A DNA stretch of 46,183 bases from Clostridia bacterium (GTDB lineage: Bacteria > Bacillota_A > Clostridia > Christensenellales > Aristaeellaceae), in NCBI GenBank assembly GCA_017481065.1, contig JAFUPT010000019.1, positions 1 to 46,183 of the forward strand. Direction: 5' to 3'. A program made the translations under genes and the position numbers. Below are positions 7,689-16,770 of this stretch, piece after piece (the first letter of the stretch is position 1; every line of letters starts with the position of its first letter). The notes below the pieces were generated by a model. That model was not told the DNA's origin, made no database searches, and saw only the letters and a program-made list of their open reading frames with translations.

Positions 7689-9200
7689 GTGCAGGAACAG
7701 CCGCATGCCGACCTTTTGCGCCGGAGTTTATCCGAAAATCTTGAGGAAAATATCTCCGTGCTCAAAACCATATTGAATGTTCCCCTCAACGAGGACCCCA
7801 TCTTCCGCAGCTTTGAAGCCAACGGACGCAAAATATGCGCTGTTTACATTGAAGGAATGGCTGATGCGCGCCTCATCAGCGAATTTGTGCTCCACGCCAT
7901 GGCGGACGCGCACGATCCACTGGATGGACTGGACGCCAAGAAATTCGGCGAGACGATGATCGAGGTCGCCCAGTGCAGGCGGGCCACGGAGATCAAGGAG
8001 ATCATTTCAAAGGTACTCGCCGGCATGGCCTGCATCCTGCTGGAGAATTCTGCCGAGGCGCTGATCCTGGAAACCCGCGGCTATGCCCATCGCAGCGTGG
8101 ATAAGCCGCTGGCTGAGACGGTAGTAGACGGCTCCCACGAGGGCTTCAACGAGCATTTGAGGACGAATATCACGCTGCTGCGGCGCTACTGCCAGAGTCC
8201 GGATCTGGTGACCCAGATGATGAGCGTCGGCACGAAGGTTCCCACGCAAGTGGCCATGGTCTACCTGAACGGCGTGGCGGATGAAAAGTGCGTCGCTGAG
8301 GTGAAAAAGCGGCTGATGTGCATAAAGGAAAAGGTGGTGCGCGGCACGGGCGGCATACAGCAGCTGATCGAGGACCATCCCTTTGCGCTGGTACCCCAGA
8401 TGCTGCAGACCGAGCGGCCGGACCGGGCGGCCTCCTGCCTGTGCGATGGGCAGGTTGCTATCTTAGTGGAAAACTCTCCCTATGCGCTGATCGCGCCCGT
8501 AACCTTCTTCCATCTGGTGCATTCCTCGGATGATTCCTTCCTGCGCTGGCAGTATGGCACGGCGCTGCGCATCATACGCCTGCTGGGGCTGCTCATCTCG
8601 CTGTTCCTGCCGGCCTTCTACATCGCCGTGACCATGTACCATACCCATCTCGTGCCGATGTCGCTGCTCAGCTCCATTGCCGAAGCGCGGGCAAATGTGC
8701 CCTTTCCGGTAATCATCGAGGTATTGTTCATGGAATTTTCCTTTTACCTGCTCAACGAGGCCGGGCTGCGCACGCCCAGCCAGATCGGATCGGCCTTCGG
8801 CATCGTGGGCGCGCTGGTCCTCGGGCAGGCGGCGGTTTCAGCCTCGATCATCAGCCCGATACTGATCATCATCATCGCGCTGACGGGCCTCGGGAACTAT
8901 GTGGTGCCGAACTATGGGCTCGGCATCGGCATTGTGCTCTACCGGCTGATGATGATCGCCTTCAGCGCGGCGCTGGGGCTCTACGGGCTGATGATCGGCG
9001 CATTTCTTCTTACGCTCCGGCTCTGTTCCCTCAAATCCTTCGGCGTGGATTACTTCGCACCCATCGCGCCCATGCGGAGGCACAACCCGGACATCCTGCT
9101 GCGCCTGCCTATATGGATGCAGCAAAAATCCATGTTTTACGCCTCGCCGACGAGCTGGATGCGGGACAGGGGCGGCAAAAAGGGAGGTAAGCAGAAATGA
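7689..9200 (+). CDS. GerA-family spore germinant receptor subunit A
   Basis: 503 residues of the GerA/SpoVAF family. The first ~270 residues are soluble (RSLSENLEENISVLKTIL through the conserved VAILVENSPYALIAPVTFF turn), followed by a membrane part with several helices (LLGLLISLFLPAFYIAVTMY, AVSASIISPILIIIIALTGLG and others). The A subunit sits in the spore inner membrane and, with B and C, senses small-molecule germinants. The GTG at 7689 is chosen as the start because AGGAGGTGA (7675-7683) is five bases before it; an ATG at 7665 lacks an RBS. It overlaps the B subunit gene by ATGA. Which germinant it senses cannot be read from sequence. Confidence 0.93.
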   Translation: MQEQPHADLLRRSLSENLEENISVLKTILNVPLNEDPIFRSFEANGRKICAVYIEGMADARLISEFVLHAMADAHDPLDGLDAKKFGETMIEVAQCRRATEIKEIISKVLAGMACILLENSAEALILETRGYAHRSVDKPLAETVVDGSHEGFNEHLRTNITLLRRYCQSPDLVTQMMSVGTKVPTQVAMVYLNGVADEKCVAEVKKRLMCIKEKVVRGTGGIQQLIEDHPFALVPQMLQTERPDRAASCLCDGQVAILVENSPYALIAPVTFFHLVHSSDDSFLRWQYGTALRIIRLLGLLISLFLPAFYIAVTMYHTHLVPMSLLSSIAEARANVPFPVIIEVLFMEFSFYLLNEAGLRTPSQIGSAFGIVGALVLGQAAVSASIISPILIIIIALTGLGNYVVPNYGLGIGIVLYRLMMIAFSAALGLYGLMIGAFLLTLRLCSLKSFGVDYFAPIAPMRRHNPDILLRLPIWMQQKSMFYASPTSWMRDRGGKKGGKQK

Positions 9201-10255
9201 ACCGCACTCCCGGGAAAAGCTCAACGGCGGCAATGCTCGCGCTGGCCGTCAGCATACGGCTGTTCTGGGGCATCGCCGCAGACCGGCCCTTTGTACCGAA
9301 CGCCAGCTGGATGTGTCCGCTTGCAGGGCTCATCATCTACCTGCCCTTCTGCTTTGCAGCAAGCCGCGCCGAACGCCTGGGCAACGACAGCGCATGGGGA
9401 AACCTCGCCAATGCCGGGCCGAAGTTCATCATCCATGCGGCGGAGCTCATCTTCGCGCTGCTGCTGCTCTACGACTGCGCCGCTTCCATGCGCCTGATGG
9501 CATACACGGCAAATGTACTGGCGCTGGGCGAGGTTTCAATCATACTGCTGCTCCTTCCCCTCGCCGCGCTTCTGGCTGCGGATGTGCTCATTGGCGCGGA
9601 TGCGATGGGAAGCAGCGCCCGGATCTGGCTCAGGTTCATGCCGATCCTGTTCCTGGTGGTGTTTATTGTGCAGGCGCAGGTCTACAACCCATCCTGGCTC
9701 ACGCCCCTGTTCGGCAGTGGCGCACAGGATATACTGGACGGCGGGCTCTATTCCGCGGGCTGCCTGGCCCTGCTTACCATTCCATGGCTATTTTCCCTGC
9801 CGGACAGGAACAAAAGGCCGCTGATCCTTTATATCGGCCTTTCCGTGCTCGCCGCCGCGATCCTGCTTGCGGCCAGCCAGATGCTCACGCCGCCCATCAT
9901 TGCCGCAGAGCTCTCCCGCATGAGCCGGATCAAGCTGGTCCTGAGCAACGGCAGGTCCGCTCTGTCCCTTCAGATGCTCATGATCGTGCTCTGGTACGGC
10001 GCGCTGCTGCATCTAACAGGCACGGAAGCCGTGTCCGCCGCCTGCTGCATAAAGCGCATCGTTCCGAAGGCGCCGCAGTGGACGCTGGCGCTGGGCGTGG
10101 CTGTGCTCACCACCATCGCCGCTTCCTCCGGTCTGACTTCCGAGGAAGCGGGCCGCATGCTGTATCCGTGGCTGTTCGCTGTGCTGGGCGGCACGATGAT
10201 CACCGTCATGCTCTCCTGCCTGTTGAAGAGAGGAGGAAAGGTATGCGAAAGCTGA
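9197..10255 (+). CDS. GerB-family endospore germination permease
   Basis: 352 residues, almost entirely hydrophobic, with about ten predicted membrane segments. It matches the GerB/spore permease family of the amino acid-polyamine transporter superfamily, and it is the subunit where germinant binding is thought to occur in GerA-type receptors. It starts at ATG 9197, overlapping the A subunit stop by four bases (ATGA), with GGAGG at 9183-9187 upstream. It overlaps the C subunit gene by 13 bases. This A-B-C order with tight coupling is typical of complete germinant receptor operons. Confidence 0.92.
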   Translation: MNRTPGKSSTAAMLALAVSIRLFWGIAADRPFVPNASWMCPLAGLIIYLPFCFAASRAERLGNDSAWGNLANAGPKFIIHAAELIFALLLLYDCAASMRLMAYTANVLALGEVSIILLLLPLAALLAADVLIGADAMGSSARIWLRFMPILFLVVFIVQAQVYNPSWLTPLFGSGAQDILDGGLYSAGCLALLTIPWLFSLPDRNKRPLILYIGLSVLAAAILLAASQMLTPPIIAAELSRMSRIKLVLSNGRSALSLQMLMIVLWYGALLHLTGTEAVSAACCIKRIVPKAPQWTLALGVAVLTTIAASSGLTSEEAGRMLYPWLFAVLGGTMITVMLSCLLKRGGKVCES

Positions 10256-11394
10256 TTGCCTTTTTCCTGGCTGCGGCGCTTCCCATGCTGCTGGGCGGAT
10301 GCGCGGAATCCCGGCAGGCAGAAAACCAGGCCTATGTGATTGCCATGGGGCTGGACCGGACGGAAGAGGGCGGGATTGAAATCAGCGCCCAGATTCCCAA
10401 GATTTCCGGCTCGCAGAATTCTGAATCCGGCGGCGGATCGAAGTCTTCCGGGAATTACCTGCCCATCAGCGCAGCGGCGGCGGACTATGTAACTGCGCTG
10501 GAGCGGCTGAACTGGTCCGTACCCCGGGAACTGAACCTATCCCAGATCAAGATCATTATTATCTCCCGTGCGCTCGCCAGTGAAGCAGATTTCGGGGAAC
10601 TTATGCAGGAACTTGTCAACACGGAGCAGCTCTTTGCCGCAGCAGACGTGGTGGTTTGCGAGGGCAGCGCAAAGGAATTCGTGAATGCGCTCTCCCCGAC
10701 GCTGGGAACCCGGCTCTCGGCGGACATTGAATCCACCATCGAGCACTACCAGTCGCTGGGCGTCATGCCGGACTGCAGCCTCGCAAACCTGAATTACTAC
10801 ACCCAATCCGTCTATTCCGATCCACTGGCAGGCTACGCCATACTCTCCGGGGAAGGGGCTGAAACGTCCAAGGCTCAACCCGCTTCCGCGCTGGGCGGCT
10901 CTCCCCAGGAAATCATGCAGTCCGCCGAATCGGAAATCACGACGCGCTACCTCGGCGCAGCTGTTTTTGCAAACGGCAGCTTCCGCGGCGTGCTCAACGG
11001 CGACCAGGCCATCCTGACCAACCTGATCAACAATTCGCTGGACAGCTTCCGCTATGTTTTTGACGGCGATACGCTGGAGCTTTCCCCGATGGGGCAATGC
11101 CGTATCAGCGTGGATACCAAGGAAAACCCGGCAAGGATTGCCATATCCCTGAACCTGTCCATCAGCGGCCAGAACAAAACACCGGATGTGAATAAGCTCC
11201 GGGAGGCGCTGAAAGGCGATATGATGGAGGCGATTTCCCTCGCCCGGGATATGGGGGCCGATCCATTTGGCTTTGCAGAGGCCGCAGCGCGGGATTTTCT
11301 CACCCTGCAGGAATGGCTGGATTACGATTGGCGCAGCCGCTTTCAGGATGCCGAGATCGAAATAAAGCTGCGTTTCTCCCATGCAGGCGCTTGA
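10243..11394 (+). CDS. GerC-family germination lipoprotein
   Basis: 383 residues. The signal peptide ends at lipobox LGGC (Cys20). The family N-terminal pattern follows (NQAYVIAMGLDRTEEGGIEISAQIP), then a C-terminal GerAC domain (ITTRYLGAAVFANGSFRGVLNGDQAILTNLI). GerC is a lipid-anchored subunit of the germinant receptor. AGGAGG (10231-10236) six bases before ATG 10243 fixes the start; the frame is open far upstream, inside the permease gene, but that is a shadow. Its TGA overlaps the -35 box of the next promoter, so the receptor operon ends here without a recognisable terminator. Confidence 0.92.
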   Translation: MRKLIAFFLAAALPMLLGGCAESRQAENQAYVIAMGLDRTEEGGIEISAQIPKISGSQNSESGGGSKSSGNYLPISAAAADYVTALERLNWSVPRELNLSQIKIIIISRALASEADFGELMQELVNTEQLFAAADVVVCEGSAKEFVNALSPTLGTRLSADIESTIEHYQSLGVMPDCSLANLNYYTQSVYSDPLAGYAILSGEGAETSKAQPASALGGSPQEIMQSAESEITTRYLGAAVFANGSFRGVLNGDQAILTNLINNSLDSFRYVFDGDTLELSPMGQCRISVDTKENPARIAISLNLSISGQNKTPDVNKLREALKGDMMEAISLARDMGADPFGFAEAAARDFLTLQEWLDYDWRSRFQDAEIEIKLRFSHAGA

Positions 11395-11419
11395 CAAAAT
11401 CATGCCTATTTCTTACAAT
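11391..11419 (+). promoter_or_regulatory. Sigma-A promoter for the lipid kinase gene
   Basis: Consensus TTGACA (11391-11396), a 17-base spacer, TACAAT (11414-11419). The -35 overlaps the stop codon of the GerC gene. Confidence 0.85.
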
Positions 11420-11470
11420 TAATATAGGATAAGTGTGATACAAAAGAAATTACGAAAGAATTGATGAACG

Positions 11471-12346
11471 ATGTATATCATGATCCTGAATCCCAACTCC
11501 GGCAGAGGGATTGCGCTGAAAAAGCTGCCTGAAATCGAAGCGATTCTCCATCAGCAAGGCATCGAATATCGAATTGAGAAGGACCACGATGAATCCCAGA
11601 CCAGCGAGGTCGTGCGCCGCGCAGTTGCCGAAAAACCCGAGGGCATCATCGTGCTCGGCGGCGATGGCACCCTATTCCGGGTGGCAAACGGCATGGTTGG
11701 AAGCGATGTGCCGCTGATCTTCGTATCCTGCGGCACGGGAAACGACTTCGTCCGCGCGCTGAACCTGCCGAAGGACCCCATCGAGGCATTGAAGCTGCAA
11801 TTGAGCTCCCCGGTGCGGCGCATCGACACGGGCCGAATGAACGAAACCTGCTTCTTGAACGTATCCGGCACGGGCTTTGATGTGGATGTGCTGCGCTTGG
11901 TGGACAAGTACAAGGAGAAGCATTCCGGCTTAAAGGCCTATCTCCTGGCCCTTGCAGCGGCGCTAAAGGCATACAAGCCCATGACTGCCATGATTTCCGT
12001 GGACGGCGAGCCGGAGCAGGAAATCTCCTTCGCCATCCTCTCCATCGGCAACGGCCGCTATTTCGGCGGCGGCATGAAGGCCGTGCCCACAGCTGTTGTA
12101 AATGATGGGCTTTTTGATCTTGTAATCGTGCGGCCGGTAAAGAAAGCCATGATTCCCTTCCTGCTGGTTTTCTATATTGCAGGTAAGCATGTCGACCTGA
12201 AATTCGGCACACTGCGCCGCTGTAAATCGGTCACGGTGCGCCGCAAGGCTTCCACCTTCAACCTGGATGGCGAGCTCATGGATACGGATTCGGCAAGATA
12301 CCAGATTCTTCCCGGCGCGATCACAGTAAGGGTGCCGGGATTATAA
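11471..12346 (+). CDS. Diacylglycerol/lipid kinase family protein (DgkB/YegS type)
   Basis: 291 residues, typical for this family. The N-terminal half holds the nucleotide-binding GGDGTLFRV (GGDGT at 63-67) and a CGTGNDFVRAL loop; the C-terminal beta domain includes SIGNGRYFGGGM and ends in an FNLDGE segment. Members phosphorylate diacylglycerol or related lipids at the membrane surface, feeding phosphatidate back into lipid synthesis after lipoteichoic acid turnover; the substrate here is inferred. It has its own promoter and a strong terminator, so it is monocistronic. Confidence 0.9.
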   Translation: MYIMILNPNSGRGIALKKLPEIEAILHQQGIEYRIEKDHDESQTSEVVRRAVAEKPEGIIVLGGDGTLFRVANGMVGSDVPLIFVSCGTGNDFVRALNLPKDPIEALKLQLSSPVRRIDTGRMNETCFLNVSGTGFDVDVLRLVDKYKEKHSGLKAYLLALAAALKAYKPMTAMISVDGEPEQEISFAILSIGNGRYFGGGMKAVPTAVVNDGLFDLVIVRPVKKAMIPFLLVFYIAGKHVDLKFGTLRRCKSVTVRRKASTFNLDGELMDTDSARYQILPGAITVRVPGL

Positions 12347-12387
12347 GAAAAAGAACTCCGAAGCGTTTGCTTCGGAGTTCTTTTTCT
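12346..12387. terminator. Bidirectional terminator between the lipid kinase and zinc-ribbon genes
   Basis: A perfect 19-bp stem: 12346-12364 pairs with 12369-12387 around a 4-base loop, with A-rich and T-rich flanks giving a U tract on either strand. The genes are convergent. Confidence 0.92.
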
Positions 12388-12390
12388 GAA

Positions 12391-12798
12391 TCAGGCCTTC
12401 TGCTTGAACTGGTGGCGGCACTTGCCGCAGGTGACGGTAACCTCCCCCACCTTCCTCGGCAGGCGCAGCCTGGCCTTGCATTCCGGGCAGCGGAAATATT
12501 TGAACTGCTTGGAATTCTTCATGCGGGCGAAGAACTGGGAGATGTTGGTCTTGTAGTTGCGGCGGAAGTTCATATATTTTTCGTTCTCCGCACGGCGCTT
12601 TGCCACATTGCGGGAGAACATGCGGAACAGCGCGTACACATACAGCGCAAGGCCGAGATAATGAATGATTACGAGATTGGTGATGCTGGCCAGCACGACC
12701 AGTACGAGGCCGCCGAGAATCAGCGCCATGCCCAGCTGGTCGCTGCCGTTGCGTCCGGCCATGAAATTGCGCATGCCTGCCTTAATTTTCTGCCACAT
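12391..12798 (-). CDS. Membrane protein with C-terminal zinc ribbon
   Basis: 135 residues. Two hydrophobic helices (about 22-39 and 43-60) form a hairpin; a basic linker leads to a zinc ribbon with Cys104, Cys107, Cys124 and Cys127 (CPEC...CGKC). The ribbon should face the cytoplasm if the basic linker obeys the positive-inside rule. ATG at 12798 follows GGAAAGGGG; the frame upstream lacks a start signal. It is the last gene of the dnaK-DUF5685-dnaJ-like group, 41 bases after the J-domain gene, and a terminator follows. A role in recruiting the J-protein or DnaK to the membrane is only a guess from position. Confidence 0.7.
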   Translation of the reverse strand: MWQKIKAGMRNFMAGRNGSDQLGMALILGGLVLVVLASITNLVIIHYLGLALYVYALFRMFSRNVAKRRAENEKYMNFRRNYKTNISQFFARMKNSKQFKYFRCPECKARLRLPRKVGEVTVTCGKCRHQFKQKA

Positions 12799-12839
12799 TG
12801 AAATATTTTCCCCTTTCCAGAGTTCCGACCGACCGGCGA

Positions 12840-13553
12840 TCAGAACATGCGATAGTAACCATGCCCGCCGCAGCAGCTGCCTGAACAGCAGTTGCACAGC
12901 AGGGACATCAGGCAGCACATCCCCAGCGGATTGCGGCAGACGAACTGCTGCGCATTGAAGGGACTGCCCGTTTGCTGATAATTTGCATTTCTTCCCTCGA
13001 GGCGGGCAAGCAGGGAGCGGTATTCAAAGTTATCCGGCTCCATGCTCACAGCCTGGCGGGCATAATTGAGCGCCGCGACCCGGTTGCCGAGGCCCAGGTT
13101 GGCTTCGCCGCTCAGGTAATACCATTCCGCGCTGCGCTCGGATATGTTCTGCAGCACGTTCATGGCCTCGCTGTAATGGCCGGAGCGCACATAATTGCGC
13201 GCGGCAGTGAGCAGCGGATCATTGCTCTGGCTGCGGCTCTGGCCGCCGTAGCTGCTGTAACCGCCGTAGCTTCCATAGCCACCAAAGCCGCCGTAGCCCT
13301 GGCCATAACCCTGGCCGTAGCCGGAATTTCCGTAGCCGCCGCCATAGCTATTCTGGCTGCCGGAGGCGCCTTCGCGCTTCATCTTCATAACCTGCGAATA
13401 TGCCTCATTGACCTCCTTCATGCGAGCCTCGGCCTCAGGAGAGCCGTTGTTCACATCCGGATGGTATTTCTTGGCCAGGTTTCTGTATGCCTTTTTGATT
13501 TCGTCCTCAGAGGCGCCCTGCGATACGCCAAGCACGCGATAGGGATCCTGCAT
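12840..13553 (-). CDS. J-domain protein with Gly/Tyr-rich linker, TPR-like repeats and Cys-rich tail
   Basis: 237 residues. An N-terminal J domain (1-65) has the HPD motif at 31-33, needed to stimulate Hsp70 ATPase. Residues 68-105 are a low-complexity Gly/Tyr/Ser/Gln run. Residues about 113-186 look like two TPR helix pairs ([53 protein letters not shown]). The tail (206-231) has eight cysteines, some in CC pairs. It lacks the zinc-finger and substrate domains of housekeeping DnaJ, so it is a class III J-protein. Its ATG overlaps the DUF5685 stop by one base (TAATG), and dnaK heads the group, suggesting a dedicated pair. Confidence 0.9.
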   Translation of the reverse strand: MQDPYRVLGVSQGASEDEIKKAYRNLAKKYHPDVNNGSPEAEARMKEVNEAYSQVMKMKREGASGSQNSYGGGYGNSGYGQGYGQGYGGFGGYGSYGGYSSYGGQSRSQSNDPLLTAARNYVRSGHYSEAMNVLQNISERSAEWYYLSGEANLGLGNRVAALNYARQAVSMEPDNFEYRSLLARLEGRNANYQQTGSPFNAQQFVCRNPLGMCCLMSLLCNCCSGSCCGGHGYYRMF

Positions 13554-14404
13554 TATTGTGCTCCTTTAACTTTGGCCTGTTTTTCGGCCTTTTTGGTTTG
13601 AATGTAGCCGTATTTTGCCCAAACACCGGAATAAAGTATGTTCCGGATGAGCTGTGCATCCTGGATGACGGGCAATTCCTCAAATGCCGCCGCGCAGTCC
13701 GCGAGGGCCATGGTCATGGCGTCCTTGCAGATTTCCTCATAATCCGACTGGCCCATGATGGATTTGAGGGGATTGTATTTCTTCCGCTTTACATCCTTTT
13801 CCAGGTCGTCGTAGGCGTCCATGAAGTAGATGAAGCGGCCGAGGCCATCGCCCATGCGAAAGAGGGCTTCGGAAAAGAAATCATCCCGATACTGAAACAG
13901 CGTGCCCAGCATGCGCCCGGTGAGATTCATCGGCGGATCGATTTCCTCCCTGCCGCTCTTTTCAATCTCCCCCACGCCGCGCATCCATTCCTCAATCGCC
14001 CGGCATTTTTCAGGATGCAGCGCGCATGCCTTCCTGTATGCGCCTTTAAGTGCCTGCTTTGCCGCGGCGTACACGGGGTTTTTATCATCCTGCCAATTAT
14101 CCGCGCATTTGTGGTAGGCCAGGGCAATATTCATATCCACCGCGTATTCCATGATGGAATTGAGCACATAATCGTGGGGTTTGAGCATGTGGGGCATGCA
14201 CCGCTCGCTGCCGGATAGCTCCTGTGGCTCATAAAGCCCGGAGAGCACCATGGCAACGAAGGTCATATCGTAGCTCAGGGTGAAGCGACCAAGGTTGCCA
14301 TAGCGCCGCTTCAGCGTATGGCACATGCCGCAATACATCGCCCGGAAGCGGGCGCGCTCAGCGTCGCTCAGCGTCTTGCAATTGGTGATCACATAGCCGA
14401 ACAC
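13553..14404 (-). CDS. DUF5685 family protein
   Basis: 283 residues matching the clostridial DUF5685 family, which begins with FGYV and a [13 protein letters not shown] motif (C-x2-C) and has a [12 protein letters not shown] segment. The body is mostly helical; later motifs include [29 protein letters not shown], whose DAYDDLEKD is reminiscent of the acidic motifs of all-alpha prenyl-transfer enzymes, though I do not claim that activity. The start is GTG 14404, because GGGGAGG lies eight bases upstream and the protein then begins at the family N terminus. It sits between dnaK and the J-protein gene. Function unknown. Confidence 0.8.
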   Translation of the reverse strand: MFGYVITNCKTLSDAERARFRAMYCGMCHTLKRRYGNLGRFTLSYDMTFVAMVLSGLYEPQELSGSERCMPHMLKPHDYVLNSIMEYAVDMNIALAYHKCADNWQDDKNPVYAAAKQALKGAYRKACALHPEKCRAIEEWMRGVGEIEKSGREEIDPPMNLTGRMLGTLFQYRDDFFSEALFRMGDGLGRFIYFMDAYDDLEKDVKRKKYNPLKSIMGQSDYEEICKDAMTMALADCAAAFEELPVIQDAQLIRNILYSGVWAKYGYIQTKKAEKQAKVKGAQ

Positions 14405-14482
14405 GCTCTGCACCTCCCCGGACGGCAAATACTTCCTACATTATAAACCAGCAATGTTAAGGGCGTTCTATATCGGGCGGGT

Positions 14483-16270
14483 TCAGTGCTGATCGCCGTC
14501 CGTAGGCTCGTAGGTCGCATCGTAAACGCCGTCCTCACTGCTGGCGGTGGCGTCCGTATTCCACACAGACTGGCCCGCGGCGCCGAGGGCGCGCTCAAGG
14601 TCCATGCAGGAATTGCGCACAGCATTGGGATCCTTGCTCTTGAGGGCCTTCTTTGCCTCCTTCACCAGCTCGGTCATGCGCTGCTTATCTTCCTTGCTGA
14701 GCTTCTTCATCACGGATTCAGCCTGGTAGATCAGGTTATCCACCCGGTTCTGCATCTCCGCCTCCTCCTTGCGCTTGGCATCCTCCGCAGCGTAGATCTC
14801 AGCATCCCGGATCGCGCGGTTGATTTCCTCGCGGCTCATATTGGAAGAAGAGGTGATGGTGATGTTCTGCTGGCGGCCGGTGCCAAGGTCCTTTGCAGAA
14901 ACATTTACGATGCCGTTTGCATCAATGGCAAAGGTGACTTCGATCTGCGGCACGCCGCGCATGGCGCGGCGGATACCATCCAAGCGGAACTTGCCGAGCT
15001 CCTTGTTCTGGGAAGCGATGGGGCGCTCGCCCTGGAGCACATGCACGTCAACAGCAGTCTGGAAGCTGGCAGCAGTGGTGAAAATCTGGCTGCGCTGGAT
15101 CGGAATGGTGGAGTTGCGCTCGATGATCTTGGCGTATACATCGCCCACGGTCTCGATACCGAGGGACAGCGGAGTCACATCCAGAAGGAGCAGGCTCTTC
15201 ACATCGCCGCCCATTACGCCGGCCTGCAGCGCCGCGCCCATGGCCACGCATTCATCCGGGTTGATGCCCTTGAAGGGCTCCTTGCCGGTGAAGCGCTTAA
15301 CGGCTTCCTGCACGGCGGGGATGCGGCTCGATCCGCCCACCAGCAGCACTTTAGAGAGGTCCTTCGGGCTGAGGCTGGAATCAGCCATCGCCTGCTGCAC
15401 CGGACCCATGGTCATATCCACCAGATGGCGGGTCAGTTCATCAAATTTTGCCCGGGTGAGCACAGTTTCCATGTGCAGCGGGCCATTTTTATTGGCGGTA
15501 AGGAAGGGCAGGTTGATATTCGCCATCGTGATGCCGGAGAGCTCGATCTTTGCCTTCTCAGCAGCTTCCTTCACGCGCTGCATGGCGGTGGAATCCTTGC
15601 GGAGGTCGATCTTGTACTCCCGCTTGAATTCATCCACAAGGTAATCCGTGATGCATTTATCGAAATCATCGCCGCCGAGGCGGTTGTTGCCGGCGGTGGC
15701 CAGCACTTCGATGACGTCGGAATTGATATCGAGTATGGATACATCGAAGGTACCGCCGCCGAGATCGTACACCATGATCTTCTGGGGCTCTTCCTTATCC
15801 ACGCCGTAGGCCAGCGCAGCCGCAGTGGGCTCGTTTATGATGCGCTTCACATTCAGGCCCGCGATCATGCCCGCATCCTTGGTGGCCTGGCGCTGGGAAT
15901 CGGTAAAATAGGCTGGGACGGTGATCACCGCTTCGGAGATGGTTTCGCCGGTATATGCCTCGGCATCTGCCTTGAGCTTTTGCAGGATCATCGCGGAGAT
16001 TTCCTGGGGCGTATACTTTTTTCCATCAATATTTATGCGGTAATCCGATCCCATCTCGCGCTTGATGGAGCTTACTGTGCGCTCGCTGTTGGTAACGGCC
16101 TGGCGCTTTGCCACCTGGCCTACGAGGCGCTCGTTGTTTTTTGAAAAGGCTACGATGGAGGGAGTGGTTCTGCCACCCTCCGAATTGGGGATCACAACTG
16201 CCTCGCCGCCTTCAATTACGGCGACGCAGGAATTCGTAGTACCCAGATCGATGCCGATCACCTTGGACAT
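14483..16270 (-). CDS. dnaK: Hsp70 chaperone DnaK
   Basis: 595 residues. The nucleotide-binding domain has phosphate loop [54 protein letters not shown] and [12 protein letters not shown]; the substrate domain follows ([17 protein letters not shown]) and the lid is helical. It refolds proteins using ATP, helped by J-proteins and GrpE. The start is ATG 16270, seven bases after GGAGG. The lid is slightly shorter than usual and the C terminus is [15 protein letters not shown] without the common acidic EEV-type ending. No hrcA, grpE or classical dnaJ is adjacent and no CIRCE element is visible upstream, so it could be a second DnaK. Confidence 0.93.
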   Translation of the reverse strand: MSKVIGIDLGTTNSCVAVIEGGEAVVIPNSEGGRTTPSIVAFSKNNERLVGQVAKRQAVTNSERTVSSIKREMGSDYRINIDGKKYTPQEISAMILQKLKADAEAYTGETISEAVITVPAYFTDSQRQATKDAGMIAGLNVKRIINEPTAAALAYGVDKEEPQKIMVYDLGGGTFDVSILDINSDVIEVLATAGNNRLGGDDFDKCITDYLVDEFKREYKIDLRKDSTAMQRVKEAAEKAKIELSGITMANINLPFLTANKNGPLHMETVLTRAKFDELTRHLVDMTMGPVQQAMADSSLSPKDLSKVLLVGGSSRIPAVQEAVKRFTGKEPFKGINPDECVAMGAALQAGVMGGDVKSLLLLDVTPLSLGIETVGDVYAKIIERNSTIPIQRSQIFTTAASFQTAVDVHVLQGERPIASQNKELGKFRLDGIRRAMRGVPQIEVTFAIDANGIVNVSAKDLGTGRQQNITITSSSNMSREEINRAIRDAEIYAAEDAKRKEEAEMQNRVDNLIYQAESVMKKLSKEDKQRMTELVKEAKKALKSKDPNAVRNSCMDLERALGAAGQSVWNTDATASSEDGVYDATYEPTDGDQH

Positions 16271-16422
16271 GTGCATTCCTCCGATTTTCAGGATATGCTG
16301 GTATTTTACCCCTGTTTTATCAACTGAATGTGAATTTGGGCAGGCAGAAGGCAAATTTGCGCCAAGACAAGCAATAATATCTGTAATATTTGCTTAATAA
16401 CAAACCGACCGCTGTATTTTAA

Positions 16423-16454
16423 AGACCGAAGTCTATTATTCAAGACTTTAGTCT
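16423..16454 (-). terminator. Second (distal) terminator of the glycyl-radical operon
   Basis: AGACCGAAGTCT (16423-16434) and AGACTTTAGTCT (16443-16454) pair over 12 positions with one mismatch and one wobble; on the minus strand TTTAAAAT follows. Confidence 0.55.
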
Positions 16455-16478
16455 GTGGATTTCTTGCTATTCTTTTGC

Positions 16479-16516
16479 AAAAAAACAATGCCTGACAAAA
16501 TATGTCAGACATTGTT
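16479..16516 (-). terminator. First terminator of the glycyl-radical operon
   Basis: AACAATGCCTGACA (16484-16497) pairs with TGTCAGACATTGTT (16503-16516); on the minus strand a run of seven T follows. It lies seven bases after the DUF1653 stop. Confidence 0.9.
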
Positions 16517-16522
16517 TATGTG

Positions 16523-16762
16523 CTATTCCCCACCATGCATGCGCAGGTATTCTTCCTCCGGCAGAAAGCGGGTGTAGGTTTTGCCATCCCGCTCCAGCGT
16601 TTCCGACCACATACTCAGCGGCCGGACCCAGAGCCCTCCTTCCCCGTAGAGCGCCCGGTAAACCACCATGGGCTCCAGGGTTTCGGAGTGCCTGGCTATA
16701 TCAATAAGTTCGTAGCGCATGCCCTTGAAATGACGGTAAATTCCCTTCTTCGGCAGTTCCAC
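16523..16762 (-). CDS. DUF1653 family protein
   Basis: 79 residues matching the DUF1653 pattern: GIYRHFKGMRYELIDIARHSET near the start, VVYRALYGEGGLWVRPLSMW in the middle, and FLPEEEYLRM near the end. No function is established for the family. The start is GTG 16762, because GAGG overlapping the upstream stop lies six bases before it; earlier in-frame codons are inside the glycyl-radical enzyme gene. The 8-base gap to that gene implies co-translation. Terminators follow directly. Whether it takes part in the radical enzyme pathway or is merely carried along is unknown. Confidence 0.83.
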   Translation of the reverse strand: MELPKKGIYRHFKGMRYELIDIARHSETLEPMVVYRALYGEGGLWVRPLSMWSETLERDGKTYTRFLPEEEYLRMHGGE

Positions 16763-16770
16763 GGCGCGCC

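Larger units (their letters stand above)
16271..16522 (-). other. Intergenic region upstream of dnaK
   Basis: 252 bases holding two tandem terminators of the glycyl-radical operon in the 5' half (minus sense) and the dnaK leader in the rest. A possible weak promoter is TTGTTA, 18 bases, TATTAT on the minus strand near 16374-16403. GCAAATTTGC (16351-16360) is a 10-bp palindrome. No CIRCE (TTAGCACTC repeat) is present. Confidence 0.4.

Noticed and set aside
9313..10242. N-terminal extension of the GerC gene back to 9313
   Set aside because: That stretch lies in another frame of the GerB permease; the RBS, signal peptide and lipobox place the start at 10243.
12840..13345. A repeat or CRISPR-like array in the Gly/Tyr-rich part of the J-protein gene
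   Set aside because: The periodicity comes from GGY/GYG codons in frame; there are no constant repeats with unique spacers.
16271..16522. CIRCE/HrcA operator before dnaK
   Set aside because: The TTAGCACTC-N9-GAGTGCTAA repeat is absent; only short A/T-rich palindromes are present.
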